This document shows, in pieces, positions 32,842 through 41,193 of a stretch of DNA of 64,000 nucleotides. The translations under genes were made by a program, and so were the position numbers. The notes beneath the pieces were generated by a model. That model did not search any database and was not told the origin of the DNA. It saw only the letters and a program-made list of their open reading frames with translations. The stretch is from contig DAORMJ010000010.1 in assembly GCA_035440445.1 (NCBI GenBank), forward strand, positions 62,001 through 126,000. The letters are read 5' to 3'. How positions within the stretch are numbered: position 1 is the first letter of the stretch; every line of letters starts with the position of its first letter. Source of the stretch: Ga0077548 sp035440445 (lineage in GTDB: Bacteria; Pseudomonadota; Alphaproteobacteria; Rhizobiales; Xanthobacteraceae).

Positions 32842-33567
32842 ATGAGCACCCCGATTGTTGGTGCGGTTGCCCCCGAGGAAGAGGCCGAGCGGATCACCGC
32901 CGAGCCGCTTGAAGGCACCGCCACTTTTAAAGACCGCGCCTATAACGCGCTGAAGGATGTTCTGCTTTCGCTCGATATTTACGGGCGGCGCGGAGAAATC
33001 CGGCTCGACGAACGAGCGCTCGCGCTGCAGTTCGGCATCAGCCGCACGCCGGTCCGCGAAGCCATGGCACAGCTGGAGCGCGAGGGTTTCGTGCGCTCGG
33101 TTCCCCGGCGCGGCATTTATATCGTGCGCAAGACCAAGCGCGAGGTCGTCGAACTGATCGAAGCCTGGGCGGCGCTGGAAAGCATGGCCGCGCGGCTCAT
33201 CACCGAAAACGCTGCGGACGAGGAAATCTCGCATCTGCGCGAAATGTTCGCGAAGTTCGAGAACGGCAAGCTTCACGTGAAGCTCGACGAATATTCCGAA
33301 GTAAACATCCAGTTTCACCAGGCCATCATCGCGATGAGCAAGAACGCGACGCTGATCCGGCTCGCGGAAAATCTCTTCACGCATATGCGGATGATCCGCC
33401 GCAAGACCATCGCGGAGAAGAACCGCGCCGACCGCTCGATCCACGATCACCTCAACATCATCGAGGCGATCGAATCACGCGACACCGGCCGCGCAGAAAC
33501 ACTCGTTCGTCAGCACGCGCTCGGCCTGGCCGATCACGTCGCCAAGAACGCCGACTATCTCGACTAA
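32842..33567 (+). CDS. GntR-family regulator (FadR/FCD subgroup) of the oxalate cluster
   Basis: 241 residues from the ATG at 32842 (a TTG three codons earlier is an alternative). The winged HTH at about 30-95 includes LDERALALQFGISRTPVREA and the wing SVPRRGIYIV. The all-helical FCD ligand domain follows, with EVNIQFHQAI and HDHLNIIEAIESRD, whose Asp and His residues usually bind a metal and a carboxylate. It sits between tctCBA and oxc on the same strand and probably controls both in response to oxalate, formate or a CoA ester. The ligand is inferred. Confidence 0.9.
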   Translation: MSTPIVGAVAPEEEAERITAEPLEGTATFKDRAYNALKDVLLSLDIYGRRGEIRLDERALALQFGISRTPVREAMAQLEREGFVRSVPRRGIYIVRKTKREVVELIEAWAALESMAARLITENAADEEISHLREMFAKFENGKLHVKLDEYSEVNIQFHQAIIAMSKNATLIRLAENLFTHMRMIRRKTIAEKNRADRSIHDHLNIIEAIESRDTGRAETLVRQHALGLADHVAKNADYLD

Positions 33568-33595
33568 CTCGCAAGAAAAGTTCTGGAGGGAGACT

Positions 33596-35320
33596 ATGGC
33601 AGAAGCGGCCTTGAAAGCAGCCGGACCGGAAGAAGAGCTGACCGACGGCTTTAATCTCATTATCGATGCGCTGAAACTGAACGGCATCAAGAATATCTAC
33701 GCCGTTCCCGGCATCCCGATCACCGATTTCCTGCGCATGTCGCAGGCTGCCGGTCTTCGCGTCATCTCCTTCCGTCACGAACAGAACGCGGGCTATGCCG
33801 CGTCGATCGCGGGCTGGCTCACCAAACAGCCGGGCGTTTGCGTCACGGTTTCAGCGCCGGGCTTCCTGAACGGCCTTACCGCGCTCGCGCATGCGACCAC
33901 GAACTGCTTTCCGATGATCATGATCTCGGGCTCGTCCGAGCGCGAAGTCGTCGATCTGCAGCAGGGCGATTACGAAGAAATGGACCAGCTCGCCGTTGCC
34001 AAGACGATGTGCAAGGCGGCCTATCGCGTGCTGCACGCGCAGGATATCGGCATCGGGATCGCACGCGCGATCCGCTCTGCCGTGTCCGGCCGCCCCGGCG
34101 GCGTATATCTCGACCTGCCCGCGAAGCTGTTCGGTCAGGTTATGGGTGCCGACGCAGGCAAGAAGTCGCTCGTGAAGGTGATCGACGCCGCTCCTGCCCA
34201 GATCCCCGGACCCGACGCAGTGAAGCGTGCGCTCGACGTCATCAAAGGCGCGAAAAAGCCGCTGATCATTCTCGGCAAGGGCGCTGCCTATGCGCAGGCC
34301 GACGACGCCATCAAGGAATTCGTCGAAAAGTCGGGCATTCCGTTCCTGCCGATGTCGATGGCGAAGGGTCTTCTGCCGGACACGCATCCGCAATGCGCCG
34401 GTGCTGCACGCTCGCTCGTGCTGAAGGACTCCGACGTCGTCGTCATGATGGGGGCCCGCCTCAACTGGCTCCTCTCGCACGGCAAGGGCAAGAACTGGGG
34501 CGACCAGCCCAAGAAGTTCGTGCAACTCGATATCGAGCCGAAGGAAATGGACAGTAACGTCGAGATCGTTGCTCCCGTCGTCGGCGATATGGGCTCGTGC
34601 GTGAACGCGCTTCTTTCGGCCATGGGCAGCAACTTCCCGAAGGCGAGCTCCGACTGGATGGCGACTGTCGCGAAGAAGCGCGACGAGAACGTCGCCAAGA
34701 TGGCGCCGAAGCTGATGAACAACAACGTGCCGATGGATTACCACGGCGCGCTTGGCGTCATTAAGCAGGTGATGACCGAGCGTCCGGACACGATGTTCGT
34801 GAACGAAGGCGCGAATACGCTCGATCTTGCGCGCGGCATTGTCGATATCTACAAGCCGCGCAAGCGCATCGACGTCGGCACCTGGGGGATCATGGGTATC
34901 GGCATGGGCTATTGCGTCGCCGCGGCGGTCGAGACCGGCCAGAAAGTGCTAGCGGTCGAAGGCGACTCGGCGTTCGGCTTCTCCGGCATGGAGACCGAAA
35001 CCATCGCCCGCTACAACCTTCCGGTCTGCATCGTCATCTTCAACAATGACGGCATCTATCGCGGCACCGACACCAATGCTGCAAGCAGCGACCCGGCAAC
35101 CACGGTTTTCGTGAAGGGTGCGCGCTACGACAAGATGATGGAAGGCTTTGGCGGCGTCGGCGTGAACGCGACTTCGCCGGATGAACTCCGTCAGGCGATC
35201 AATGCCGCACTCGATAGCGGCAAGCCGACGCTGATCAACGCCGTCATCGATCCGGCAGCGGGCTCCGAGTCCGGCCGCATCGGCAACCTCAATCCGCAAA
35301 GCGCACTCAAGAAGAAGTAA
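33596..35320 (+). CDS. oxc: Oxalyl-CoA decarboxylase
   Basis: 574 residues, near the 568 of the Oxalobacter enzyme. Thiamine-diphosphate features: the activating Glu in SFRHEQNAGYAAS, and VEGDSAFGFSGME followed by the NNDGIYRG metal-diphosphate motif. GARLNWLLSHGKGKNWGD and IEPKEMDSNVEIVAPVVGD are close to the Oxc family and distinguish it from acetolactate synthase. It converts oxalyl-CoA to formyl-CoA and CO2. GGAGGGAG precedes the ATG. frc follows after 26 bases. Confidence 0.96.
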   Translation: MAEAALKAAGPEEELTDGFNLIIDALKLNGIKNIYAVPGIPITDFLRMSQAAGLRVISFRHEQNAGYAASIAGWLTKQPGVCVTVSAPGFLNGLTALAHATTNCFPMIMISGSSEREVVDLQQGDYEEMDQLAVAKTMCKAAYRVLHAQDIGIGIARAIRSAVSGRPGGVYLDLPAKLFGQVMGADAGKKSLVKVIDAAPAQIPGPDAVKRALDVIKGAKKPLIILGKGAAYAQADDAIKEFVEKSGIPFLPMSMAKGLLPDTHPQCAGAARSLVLKDSDVVVMMGARLNWLLSHGKGKNWGDQPKKFVQLDIEPKEMDSNVEIVAPVVGDMGSCVNALLSAMGSNFPKASSDWMATVAKKRDENVAKMAPKLMNNNVPMDYHGALGVIKQVMTERPDTMFVNEGANTLDLARGIVDIYKPRKRIDVGTWGIMGIGMGYCVAAAVETGQKVLAVEGDSAFGFSGMETETIARYNLPVCIVIFNNDGIYRGTDTNAASSDPATTVFVKGARYDKMMEGFGGVGVNATSPDELRQAINAALDSGKPTLINAVIDPAAGSESGRIGNLNPQSALKKK

Positions 35321-35346
35321 TTCTTCTCATCTCGCGAGAAACAATC

Positions 35347-36786
35347 ATGGCAAAAAAATCCAAGAAGAAATCCGCTCCGAAAGCCAGCAAGGCGAAAGCC
35401 GTAAAGGCCAAGGCTGCAAAGAAGCCGGCCGCCCGCAAGGCCGCCAGAAAGACGGTGAAGAAAGCCAACGGCCTTCCCTCGCCGTCGAAGAAGCCTTTCG
35501 GCCAGGCGGGCCTTGCGCTCGATGGCGTGCGCATTCTCGACTTCACGCATGTGCAGTCGGGCCCGACCTGCACGCAGTTGCTGGCATGGTTCGGCGCGGA
35601 CGTGATCAAGGTCGAACGCCCCGGCGTCGGCGACATCACCCGCGGCCAGCTCGTGGACGTGAAGGGCGCGGACTCGCTCTACTTCACGATGCTCAACCAC
35701 AACAAGCGTTCGATCACGATCGACTCGAAGCACAAGACCGGCAAGGACATCCTCGATCGTCTCATCAAGGAATGCGACGTGCTGGTCGAGAACTTCGCCC
35801 CCGGCGCGCTCGACCGCATGGGCCTGACCTGGGAGCACATTCACAAGCTCAACCCGCGCATGATCGTCGCCTCGGTGAAAGGCTTCGGCCCCGGACCCTA
35901 CGAAGACTGCAAGGTCTATGAGAACGTCGCGCAGTGCACCGGCGGATCGGCTTCGACCACCGGCTTCCGCGACGGTCCGCCGCTCGTCACCGGCGCGCAG
36001 ATCGGCGACTCCGGCACCGGCCTGCATCTCGCACTCGGTATCGTGACCGCACTCTATCAGCGGAGCCGCACCGGCCGCGGCCAGAAGGTGCTCTGTGCGA
36101 TGCAGGACGGCGTGCTGAACCTCGCCCGCGTGAAGCTGCGCGACCAGCAGCGCCTGAAGCACGGGCCCCTCACCGAATACTCGCAATACGGCGAAGGCAT
36201 CCCGTTCGGCGATGCCACGCCGCGCGCGGGCAACGACTCCGGCGGCGGCCAGCCGGGCCGCATCCTGAAGTGCAAGGGCTGGGAGAACGATCCCAACGCT
36301 TACATCTACTTCATCACCCAGGCTCCGGTCTGGGAGCCCATCTGCGACGTGATCGGCGAGCCGACCTGGAAAACCGATCCTGAGTATTCGACGCCGAAAG
36401 CCCGTCTGCCGAAGCTGAACGCGATCTTCTCGCGGATCGAACAGTGGACCATGAGCAAGACCAAGTTCGAAGCCATGGACATCCTCAACAAGTACGACAT
36501 CCCGTGCGGCCCGATCCTTTCGATGAAGGAGCTCGCGGAAGACCAGTCGCTGCGCAACACCGGCACCATCGTCGAGGTCGATCATCCGAAGCGCGGCAAG
36601 TACCTCTCGGTCGGCAACCCGATCAAGTTGTCCGACTCGATTTCGAAAGTGAAGCGCTCGCCGCTTCTCGGCGAGCACACCGACGAGATCCTCAAAGACG
36701 TGCTGGGTTACTCGGCCAAGGAGATCGCGGACATCAAGGTGTCGGGCGCAATCACCCCGCCGGAGAAGAAAGAAAAGGCAGCCTGA
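35347..36786 (+). CDS. frc: Formyl-CoA:oxalate CoA-transferase with Lys/Ala-rich N-terminal tail
   Basis: 479 residues. From about residue 55 it is a class III CoA-transferase: LDGVRILDFTHVQSGPTCTQ, VENFAPGALDRMGLTWE, and catalytic Asp 221 in QIGDSGTGLH, which corresponds to Asp169 of the Oxalobacter enzyme. The offset of 52 comes from a histone-like tail (runs of KAKA, KKPAARKAARK) not normally present in Frc. No Met occurs near the conventional start, so the tail is in the real reading frame. A short extension ends EKKEKAA. It moves CoA from formyl-CoA to oxalate, closing the oxalate cycle with Oxc. Confidence 0.95.
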   Translation: MAKKSKKKSAPKASKAKAVKAKAAKKPAARKAARKTVKKANGLPSPSKKPFGQAGLALDGVRILDFTHVQSGPTCTQLLAWFGADVIKVERPGVGDITRGQLVDVKGADSLYFTMLNHNKRSITIDSKHKTGKDILDRLIKECDVLVENFAPGALDRMGLTWEHIHKLNPRMIVASVKGFGPGPYEDCKVYENVAQCTGGSASTTGFRDGPPLVTGAQIGDSGTGLHLALGIVTALYQRSRTGRGQKVLCAMQDGVLNLARVKLRDQQRLKHGPLTEYSQYGEGIPFGDATPRAGNDSGGGQPGRILKCKGWENDPNAYIYFITQAPVWEPICDVIGEPTWKTDPEYSTPKARLPKLNAIFSRIEQWTMSKTKFEAMDILNKYDIPCGPILSMKELAEDQSLRNTGTIVEVDHPKRGKYLSVGNPIKLSDSISKVKRSPLLGEHTDEILKDVLGYSAKEIADIKVSGAITPPEKKEKAA

Positions 36787-36799
36787 GAGAAGAAAATCA

Positions 36800-36828
36800 C
36801 CCCGCCCCACCAACGGGGCGGGGTTTTT
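36800..36828 (+). terminator. Hairpin terminator after frc
   Basis: A 9-bp GC stem CCCCGCCCC / GGGGCGGGG (36800-36808, 36815-36823) with TTTTT tail. It separates oxc-frc from the formyltransferase-fhs pair, perhaps as an attenuator. Confidence 0.88.
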
Positions 36829-36857
36829 AAGCAGAAAATTTGAGGGAGATTGAGACG

Positions 36858-37784
36858 ATGCGCATCGTCGTGCATGGCCAGCAGGCCTTCGGCAAAGCCG
36901 TTCTCGAAGCGTTGCTCAAGCGCGGTGACAATGTGATCGGCGTCTATGTCGCGCCGGAAAAGGAAGGCCAGAAGGCCGACCCGCTGAAAGAGGCAGCGCT
37001 TGCTGCAAACCTTCCGGTCTATCAGCCGGATTCCTACAAGAAGCCGGAAGTGTGGGAGCAGTTCAAGGCGCTCAAGCCCGACCTGCAGGTCATGGCTTTC
37101 GTGACGCTGTTCGTGCCGGAAGAATTCCTGAACATTCCGACCCACGGCTCGATCCAGTATCACCCCTCGCTCCTGCCCGCCTATCGCGGCGCGTCGGCGA
37201 TCAACTGGCCGATCATCAAGGGCGAGAAGGAAACCGGCCTTTCGATCTTCTGGCCCGACAACGGTCTGGACACCGGCGACGTGCTTTTGCAGAAGACCAC
37301 GCCGATCTCGGACAAGGATACGCTCGGCACGGTTTACTTCGACCGCCTGTTTCCAATGGGCGTCGATGCCATGCTGGAATCGGTCGATCTCGTCAAAGCC
37401 GGCAAGGCGCCGCGCATCAAGCAGGACGAATCCAAGGCCACCTATGAAGGCCTGTGCCGCCCCGACAACGCGCATATCGATTTCGGCAAGCCGTGGGAGC
37501 AGATCGACCGCCTGATCCGCGGCTGCAATCCCGCCCCCGGCGCCTGGGCCACGATCAACGGCACCAAGCTCAAGATCTTCGACGCAACCCCGTTGCCTGC
37601 GCGCGACCCGAAAGGCATCGCGGGCAAGCTCGGCGAAGTCGTTCTCGTTGAAAGCGACGGCATCACCGTCGCTTGCGCCGATGGCCGCTTCAAGCTCACC
37701 CGCGTGCAGGCCGACGGACCGAAGGTCAATGCAGGTGAATGGGCGGCCGCCGCAAAGATCGAAAAAGGCGCACGTTTTTCCTGA
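36858..37784 (+). CDS. Formyltransferase-fold protein related to the hydrolase domain of 10-formyl-THF dehydrogenase
   Basis: 308 residues from the ATG at 36858, with GAGGGAG upstream. The fold is that of methionyl-tRNA formyltransferase, but sequence blocks YHPSLLPAYRGASAINW and FWPDNGLDTGDVLLQK match the N-terminal 10-formyl-THF hydrolase domain of ALDH1L1 most closely. Catalytic His 102 and Asp 138 are spaced 36 apart, as the His106/Asp142 pair of that enzyme. No carrier or aldehyde dehydrogenase domain follows. Placed between frc and formate-THF ligase, it could move or release the formyl group between folate and another carrier. A true fmt function is unlikely; def is not nearby. Confidence 0.85.
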   Translation: MRIVVHGQQAFGKAVLEALLKRGDNVIGVYVAPEKEGQKADPLKEAALAANLPVYQPDSYKKPEVWEQFKALKPDLQVMAFVTLFVPEEFLNIPTHGSIQYHPSLLPAYRGASAINWPIIKGEKETGLSIFWPDNGLDTGDVLLQKTTPISDKDTLGTVYFDRLFPMGVDAMLESVDLVKAGKAPRIKQDESKATYEGLCRPDNAHIDFGKPWEQIDRLIRGCNPAPGAWATINGTKLKIFDATPLPARDPKGIAGKLGEVVLVESDGITVACADGRFKLTRVQADGPKVNAGEWAAAAKIEKGARFS

Positions 37785-37822
37785 CGGCAATCACACCAAC
37801 ATCCCTACCACGGATCATTCCA

Positions 37823-39520
37823 ATGCCCGCTTCACAACATCAAAATCCGAAATCGGATATCGAAATCGCCCAGGCTGCAAAGATGCGGCCGATCGTCGAC
37901 GTCGCCAAAGAGCGCCTCGGCATCGATGCCAAGAACCTCGAACCCTATGGCCACTACAAGGCCAAGGTCTCGATGGACTACATCAAGTCGCTCGGCAGCA
38001 AGCCGAACGGCAAGCTCGTGCTCGTCACCGCGATCTCGCCGACGCCGGCCGGCGAAGGCAAGACCACGACCACCGTGGGCCTGACCGACGCGCTGAACCA
38101 CATCGGCAAGAAGGCGATGTGCGCGCTGCGCGAACCTTCGCTCGGTCCCTGCTTCGGCGTGAAGGGCGGTGCCGCCGGCGGCGGTTACGCCCAGGTCGTG
38201 CCGATGGAAGACATCAACCTGCACTTCACCGGCGACTTCCATGCGATCACCTCCGCGCACAACCTGCTTTCGGCGTTGATCGACAACCACATCTATTGGG
38301 GCAACCCGTCGGGCATGGACTCGCGCCGTGTCGCCTGGCGCCGCGTCATGGACATGAACGACCGCGCACTGCGTGAGATCGTATGCTCGCTCGGCGGTGT
38401 CGCGAACGGCTATCCGCGCGAAGCCGGCTTCGACATCACGGTCGCTTCGGAAGTCATGGCGATCTTCTGTCTCGCCAAGGACCTCGAAGACCTGAAGACG
38501 CGTCTCGGCAACATCATCGTGGGCTATACCCGCGACCGTAAGCCGATCCGCGCCAAGGAAATGAACGCGCATGGCGCAATGACCGCACTCCTGAAGGACG
38601 CGATCGCGCCGAACCTTGTGCAGACGCTCGAAGGCACGCCCGCTTTCATCCATGGCGGACCCTTCGCCAACATCGCGCATGGCTGTAACTCGGTTTCGGC
38701 AACGACGGCCGCGCTGAAGCTTGCCGATTATGTCGTCACCGAAGCCGGCTTCGGCGCCGATCTCGGTGCCGAAAAGTTTCTCGACATCAAGTGCCGCAAG
38801 ACCGGCCTCAAGCCCGATTGCGTCGTGATCGTCGCGACCATCCGCGCGCTCAAGATGCACGGCGGCGTCGCCAAGGCCGACCTGAAGAAGGAAGACCTCA
38901 AGGCGCTCGAGGCCGGCATGTCCAACCTGCAGCGCCACATCGAGAACCTGAAGAAGTTCGGCCTTCCCGCGGTCGTCTCGATCAACCGCTTCTCCGCCGA
39001 CACCGACGCCGAGATCAAGCTGGTCAAGGACAAGTGCGCAGCACTCGGCGTCGAAGCGCTGATGGCGGATCACTGGGCTGAGGGTGGCGCCGGTGCCGCC
39101 GACGTCGCCAAGGCCGTCGTCAAGGTTTGCGACGAAGGCAAGGCGAACCTGAAGCTCTTGTATCCCGACGAGATGCCGCTGTTCGAAAAGATCCGCACCA
39201 TCGCCAAGGAAATCTATCGCGCCGACGACGCCACCGCCGACAAGTCGGTGAAGGATCAGCTCAAGACCTGGGAAGAGATGGGCTTCGGCAATCTGCCGGT
39301 CTGCATCGCCAAGACGCAGTATTCCTTCTCGACCAATCCGGACGCGAAGGGTGCACCGACCGGCTTCAACATTCCGGTTCGCGAAGTGCGTCTGTCGGCA
39401 GGTGCGGAATTCATCGTCGCGATCTGCGGTGAGATCATGACCATGCCGGGGCTGCCGAAGGTGCCGTCGGCGGACACGATCGACGTGAACGCCGAAGGCC
39501 GCATCGTCGGCCTGTTCTAG
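37823..39520 (+). CDS. fhs: Formate-tetrahydrofolate ligase
   Basis: 565 residues from the ATG at 37823. The P-loop TPAGEGKTTTTVGLTDAL lies near residue 70, followed by REPSLGPCFGVKGGAAGGGYAQV in parts, INLHFTGDFHAI and GTPAFIHGGPFANIAHG, all invariant in the family. It uses ATP to join formate to tetrahydrofolate as 10-formyl-THF. In this cluster it would assimilate formate released by Frc. The stop TAG overlaps the first base of an intergenic repeat. Confidence 0.97.
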   Translation: MPASQHQNPKSDIEIAQAAKMRPIVDVAKERLGIDAKNLEPYGHYKAKVSMDYIKSLGSKPNGKLVLVTAISPTPAGEGKTTTTVGLTDALNHIGKKAMCALREPSLGPCFGVKGGAAGGGYAQVVPMEDINLHFTGDFHAITSAHNLLSALIDNHIYWGNPSGMDSRRVAWRRVMDMNDRALREIVCSLGGVANGYPREAGFDITVASEVMAIFCLAKDLEDLKTRLGNIIVGYTRDRKPIRAKEMNAHGAMTALLKDAIAPNLVQTLEGTPAFIHGGPFANIAHGCNSVSATTAALKLADYVVTEAGFGADLGAEKFLDIKCRKTGLKPDCVVIVATIRALKMHGGVAKADLKKEDLKALEAGMSNLQRHIENLKKFGLPAVVSINRFSADTDAEIKLVKDKCAALGVEALMADHWAEGGAGAADVAKAVVKVCDEGKANLKLLYPDEMPLFEKIRTIAKEIYRADDATADKSVKDQLKTWEEMGFGNLPVCIAKTQYSFSTNPDAKGAPTGFNIPVREVRLSAGAEFIVAICGEIMTMPGLPKVPSADTIDVNAEGRIVGLF

Positions 39521-39568
39521 AGCATGATCCCGAAAAGTGCGAAGCGGTTTTCGGAAAAGATCATGCTC
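39520..39568. repeat. GAGCATGATC-type palindromic repeat
   Basis: GAGCATGATC at 39520-39529 and GATCATGCTC at 39559-39568 are perfect inverted 10-mers; inside, CCGAAAA and TTTTCGG pair as well. This 49-bp form resembles a repeat I recall as widespread between genes in Hyphomicrobiales. Only one copy was noticed in this window. Confidence 0.75.
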
Positions 39569-39651
39569 CAACCAATAGCGACGAGTTTGATTCAACGTAG
39601 TTGAAGCAAACTCGAAAGATAACGAAGGGACATCCCGTCCCCTTCAACCTT

Positions 39652-39682
39652 GAAGCCGCCCTTTTGGGCGGCTTCTTTTTTT
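39652..39682 (+). terminator. Terminator after fhs
   Basis: A 10-bp perfect stem GAAGCCGCCC / GGGCGGCTTC (39652-39661, 39666-39675, TTTT loop) with a run of seven T. The last T residues overlap the stop of the convergent OmpA-like gene. Confidence 0.92.
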
Positions 39683-40085
39683 AGCCAAGCACGATCTCGA
39701 CGCGGCGGTTCTGCGGCTCCCTGGTATTCGGTCCGGTCCGCACCAGTGGCGCGGAGATGCCGCCCGTCACGACATCGAAGCGCACGCGGATCAGCGCGTG
39801 CTTGCGCAAAAAATGCTTCAGCACCGAATTGCCGCGCGCGTAGGAAATCCGCTCGGGCTGGGCTTCAGCCGTATCCGCGTGGCCAATCAAAAGCACGCGC
39901 CCGCCCGGCATGATCTCGTTCGCCAGCCTGTCCGCGAGTTGCGCGGCGTCGCCCGACAATTCCGCGCTCTCGAAATCGAAGAAGACGTTCAGCGATTGCA
40001 CGCGTGCTCGCGCGGGGGTCAGTGCCAATATGCTGCAGGCCATCGCTCCCTGCAGGATCGTTCGGCGGCTTGCCAGACAAGACAT
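39681..40085 (-). CDS. Small OmpA-like domain protein with probable Tat signal
   Basis: 134 residues from the ATG at 40085 (an upstream start at 40118 is possible). The N-terminus SRRTILQGAMACSILAL..PARA fits a twin-arginine signal. The remainder is a compact OmpA C-terminal-like domain: VFFDFESAELSGDAAQL, LIGHADTAE, ERISYARGNSVLKHFL and a final NRRVEIVL, the peptidoglycan-binding pattern. It is short, with no barrel or lipobox, so it may be a free periplasmic protein. Confidence 0.78.
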   Translation of the reverse strand: MSCLASRRTILQGAMACSILALTPARARVQSLNVFFDFESAELSGDAAQLADRLANEIMPGGRVLLIGHADTAEAQPERISYARGNSVLKHFLRKHALIRVRFDVVTGGISAPLVRTGPNTREPQNRRVEIVLG

Positions 40086-40136
40086 GATCCACCTCTTCCG
40101 CTTCCGATGCGCAAGCATCGCGGAGAGGAGGAAGCG

Positions 40137-41060
40137 CTAGGCTCCGCTCTCGGTGTGCTGGCGCAGTTCGGCGCTCAGATCGGAGCCGATTCGCTTCGCT
40201 TCGGCAACGAGCGCTGCAGCAAGCGGGGTCATCGGCTCGCGCGGCGGGACCACGAGGCCGATCGTGTGCACGGCTTCGGGCTGCACGATCGGAATGGCCC
40301 GAATTTTCTCGGTGAGGCCGAGCGTTTCGGCGAGTTTTTCCGGCATGACGCTCGCCCATTGCCCGGTCCGGACATGGGCGAAAAGCACGATCATGGAATT
40401 CGATTCCAGCATGGGCCGCGGCTCGCCGCCGGCGGAGCGCAGCATGCTCTCAATGATGCGGCGGTTCTGCATGTCGGGCGTCAGCAGGCAAAGCGGGACG
40501 CGCGCGACTTCCGCCCAGGTAACGCTGTCGCGGTTGCCAAGCGCCGCACCCGAAGAAGTCAGCAGGCAATAGCGCTCGCGGTAAAGCGGGATCATGGTGA
40601 CGCGGCCGAGCGGCTCGTTGTCGAGGTAGGTGATGCCGGCATCGATCTCGAGATTTTCGAGCGCGGTGAGAATCTGGATCGAGGTCATCGAGGAAATCGT
40701 GAACCGCACGTCTGGATGCCGCGCGCGATAAGGCGTCGTCAGTTCCGCCACCATGGCAAGCGCGGTCGGAATCGCCGCGATGCGGAGCTGCCCGGCAAGA
40801 CCCGATTTCAGCGCACGCATTTCGTCATGCAGCGTGCGGCTATCGGCGAGGATGCGCCGCGCCCAGTCGAGCGTGCGTTCGCCTTCCGGCGTGAAACCGA
40901 TGAAGCGCGAACCGCGCTGCACGAGCAGCACGTTGAGCTGCGCTTCGAGCTGCTTGATGCCGGCGGAAAGCGTCGGCTGGGTCACGCCGCAGGCTTCCGC
41001 CGCACGGCCAAAATGCCGCTCGCGCGCCAGCGCCATCAGATATTCCAGCTTATCGATCAA
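40137..41060 (-). CDS. LysR-family transcriptional regulator (formate dehydrogenase-associated type)
   Basis: 307 residues from a TTG at 41060, preceded by GGGAGAG; no ATG fits. The HTH near 15-40 reads HFGRAAEACGVTQPTLSAGIK. The effector domain has ITYLDNEPLGRV and LCLLTPDMQNRRIIES. From memory, proteins with these stretches often stand beside NAD-dependent formate dehydrogenase (fds) operons. No fds genes are in the window, but the formate-producing oxalate cluster is immediately upstream, so a formate or oxalate response is possible. Confidence 0.85.
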   Translation of the reverse strand: MIDKLEYLMALARERHFGRAAEACGVTQPTLSAGIKQLEAQLNVLLVQRGSRFIGFTPEGERTLDWARRILADSRTLHDEMRALKSGLAGQLRIAAIPTALAMVAELTTPYRARHPDVRFTISSMTSIQILTALENLEIDAGITYLDNEPLGRVTMIPLYRERYCLLTSSGAALGNRDSVTWAEVARVPLCLLTPDMQNRRIIESMLRSAGGEPRPMLESNSMIVLFAHVRTGQWASVMPEKLAETLGLTEKIRAIPIVQPEAVHTIGLVVPPREPMTPLAAALVAEAKRIGSDLSAELRQHTESGA

Positions 41061-41141
41061 GGCGTTATCTCTCCCGGAGAGAGCCTAGCGCATCGATAGA
41101 GAATATCAATTGCCGCGCGCACCGGAACGCGCGCGAACAAG

Positions 41142-41176
41142 AAAAAAAGCCCCGCATCGCTGCGGGGCTTTTCGCG
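41142..41176. terminator. Hairpin terminator between the LysR gene and the small secreted protein gene
   Basis: An 11-bp stem (41145-41155 with 41162-41172) flanked by A-run and TTTTC. The flanking T-runs suit termination on the minus strand of the gene at 41194-41553. Confidence 0.8.
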
Positions 41177-41193
41177 ATCAGACGTGTCTGTTT

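Noticed and set aside
36858..37784. Calling the formyltransferase-fold gene fmt
   Set aside because: It is not next to def, and its active-site blocks match the FDH hydrolase domain more closely.
37832..39595. A 587-codon reverse frame opposite fhs
   Set aside because: Mirrors the highly conserved fhs gene and shows no family features.
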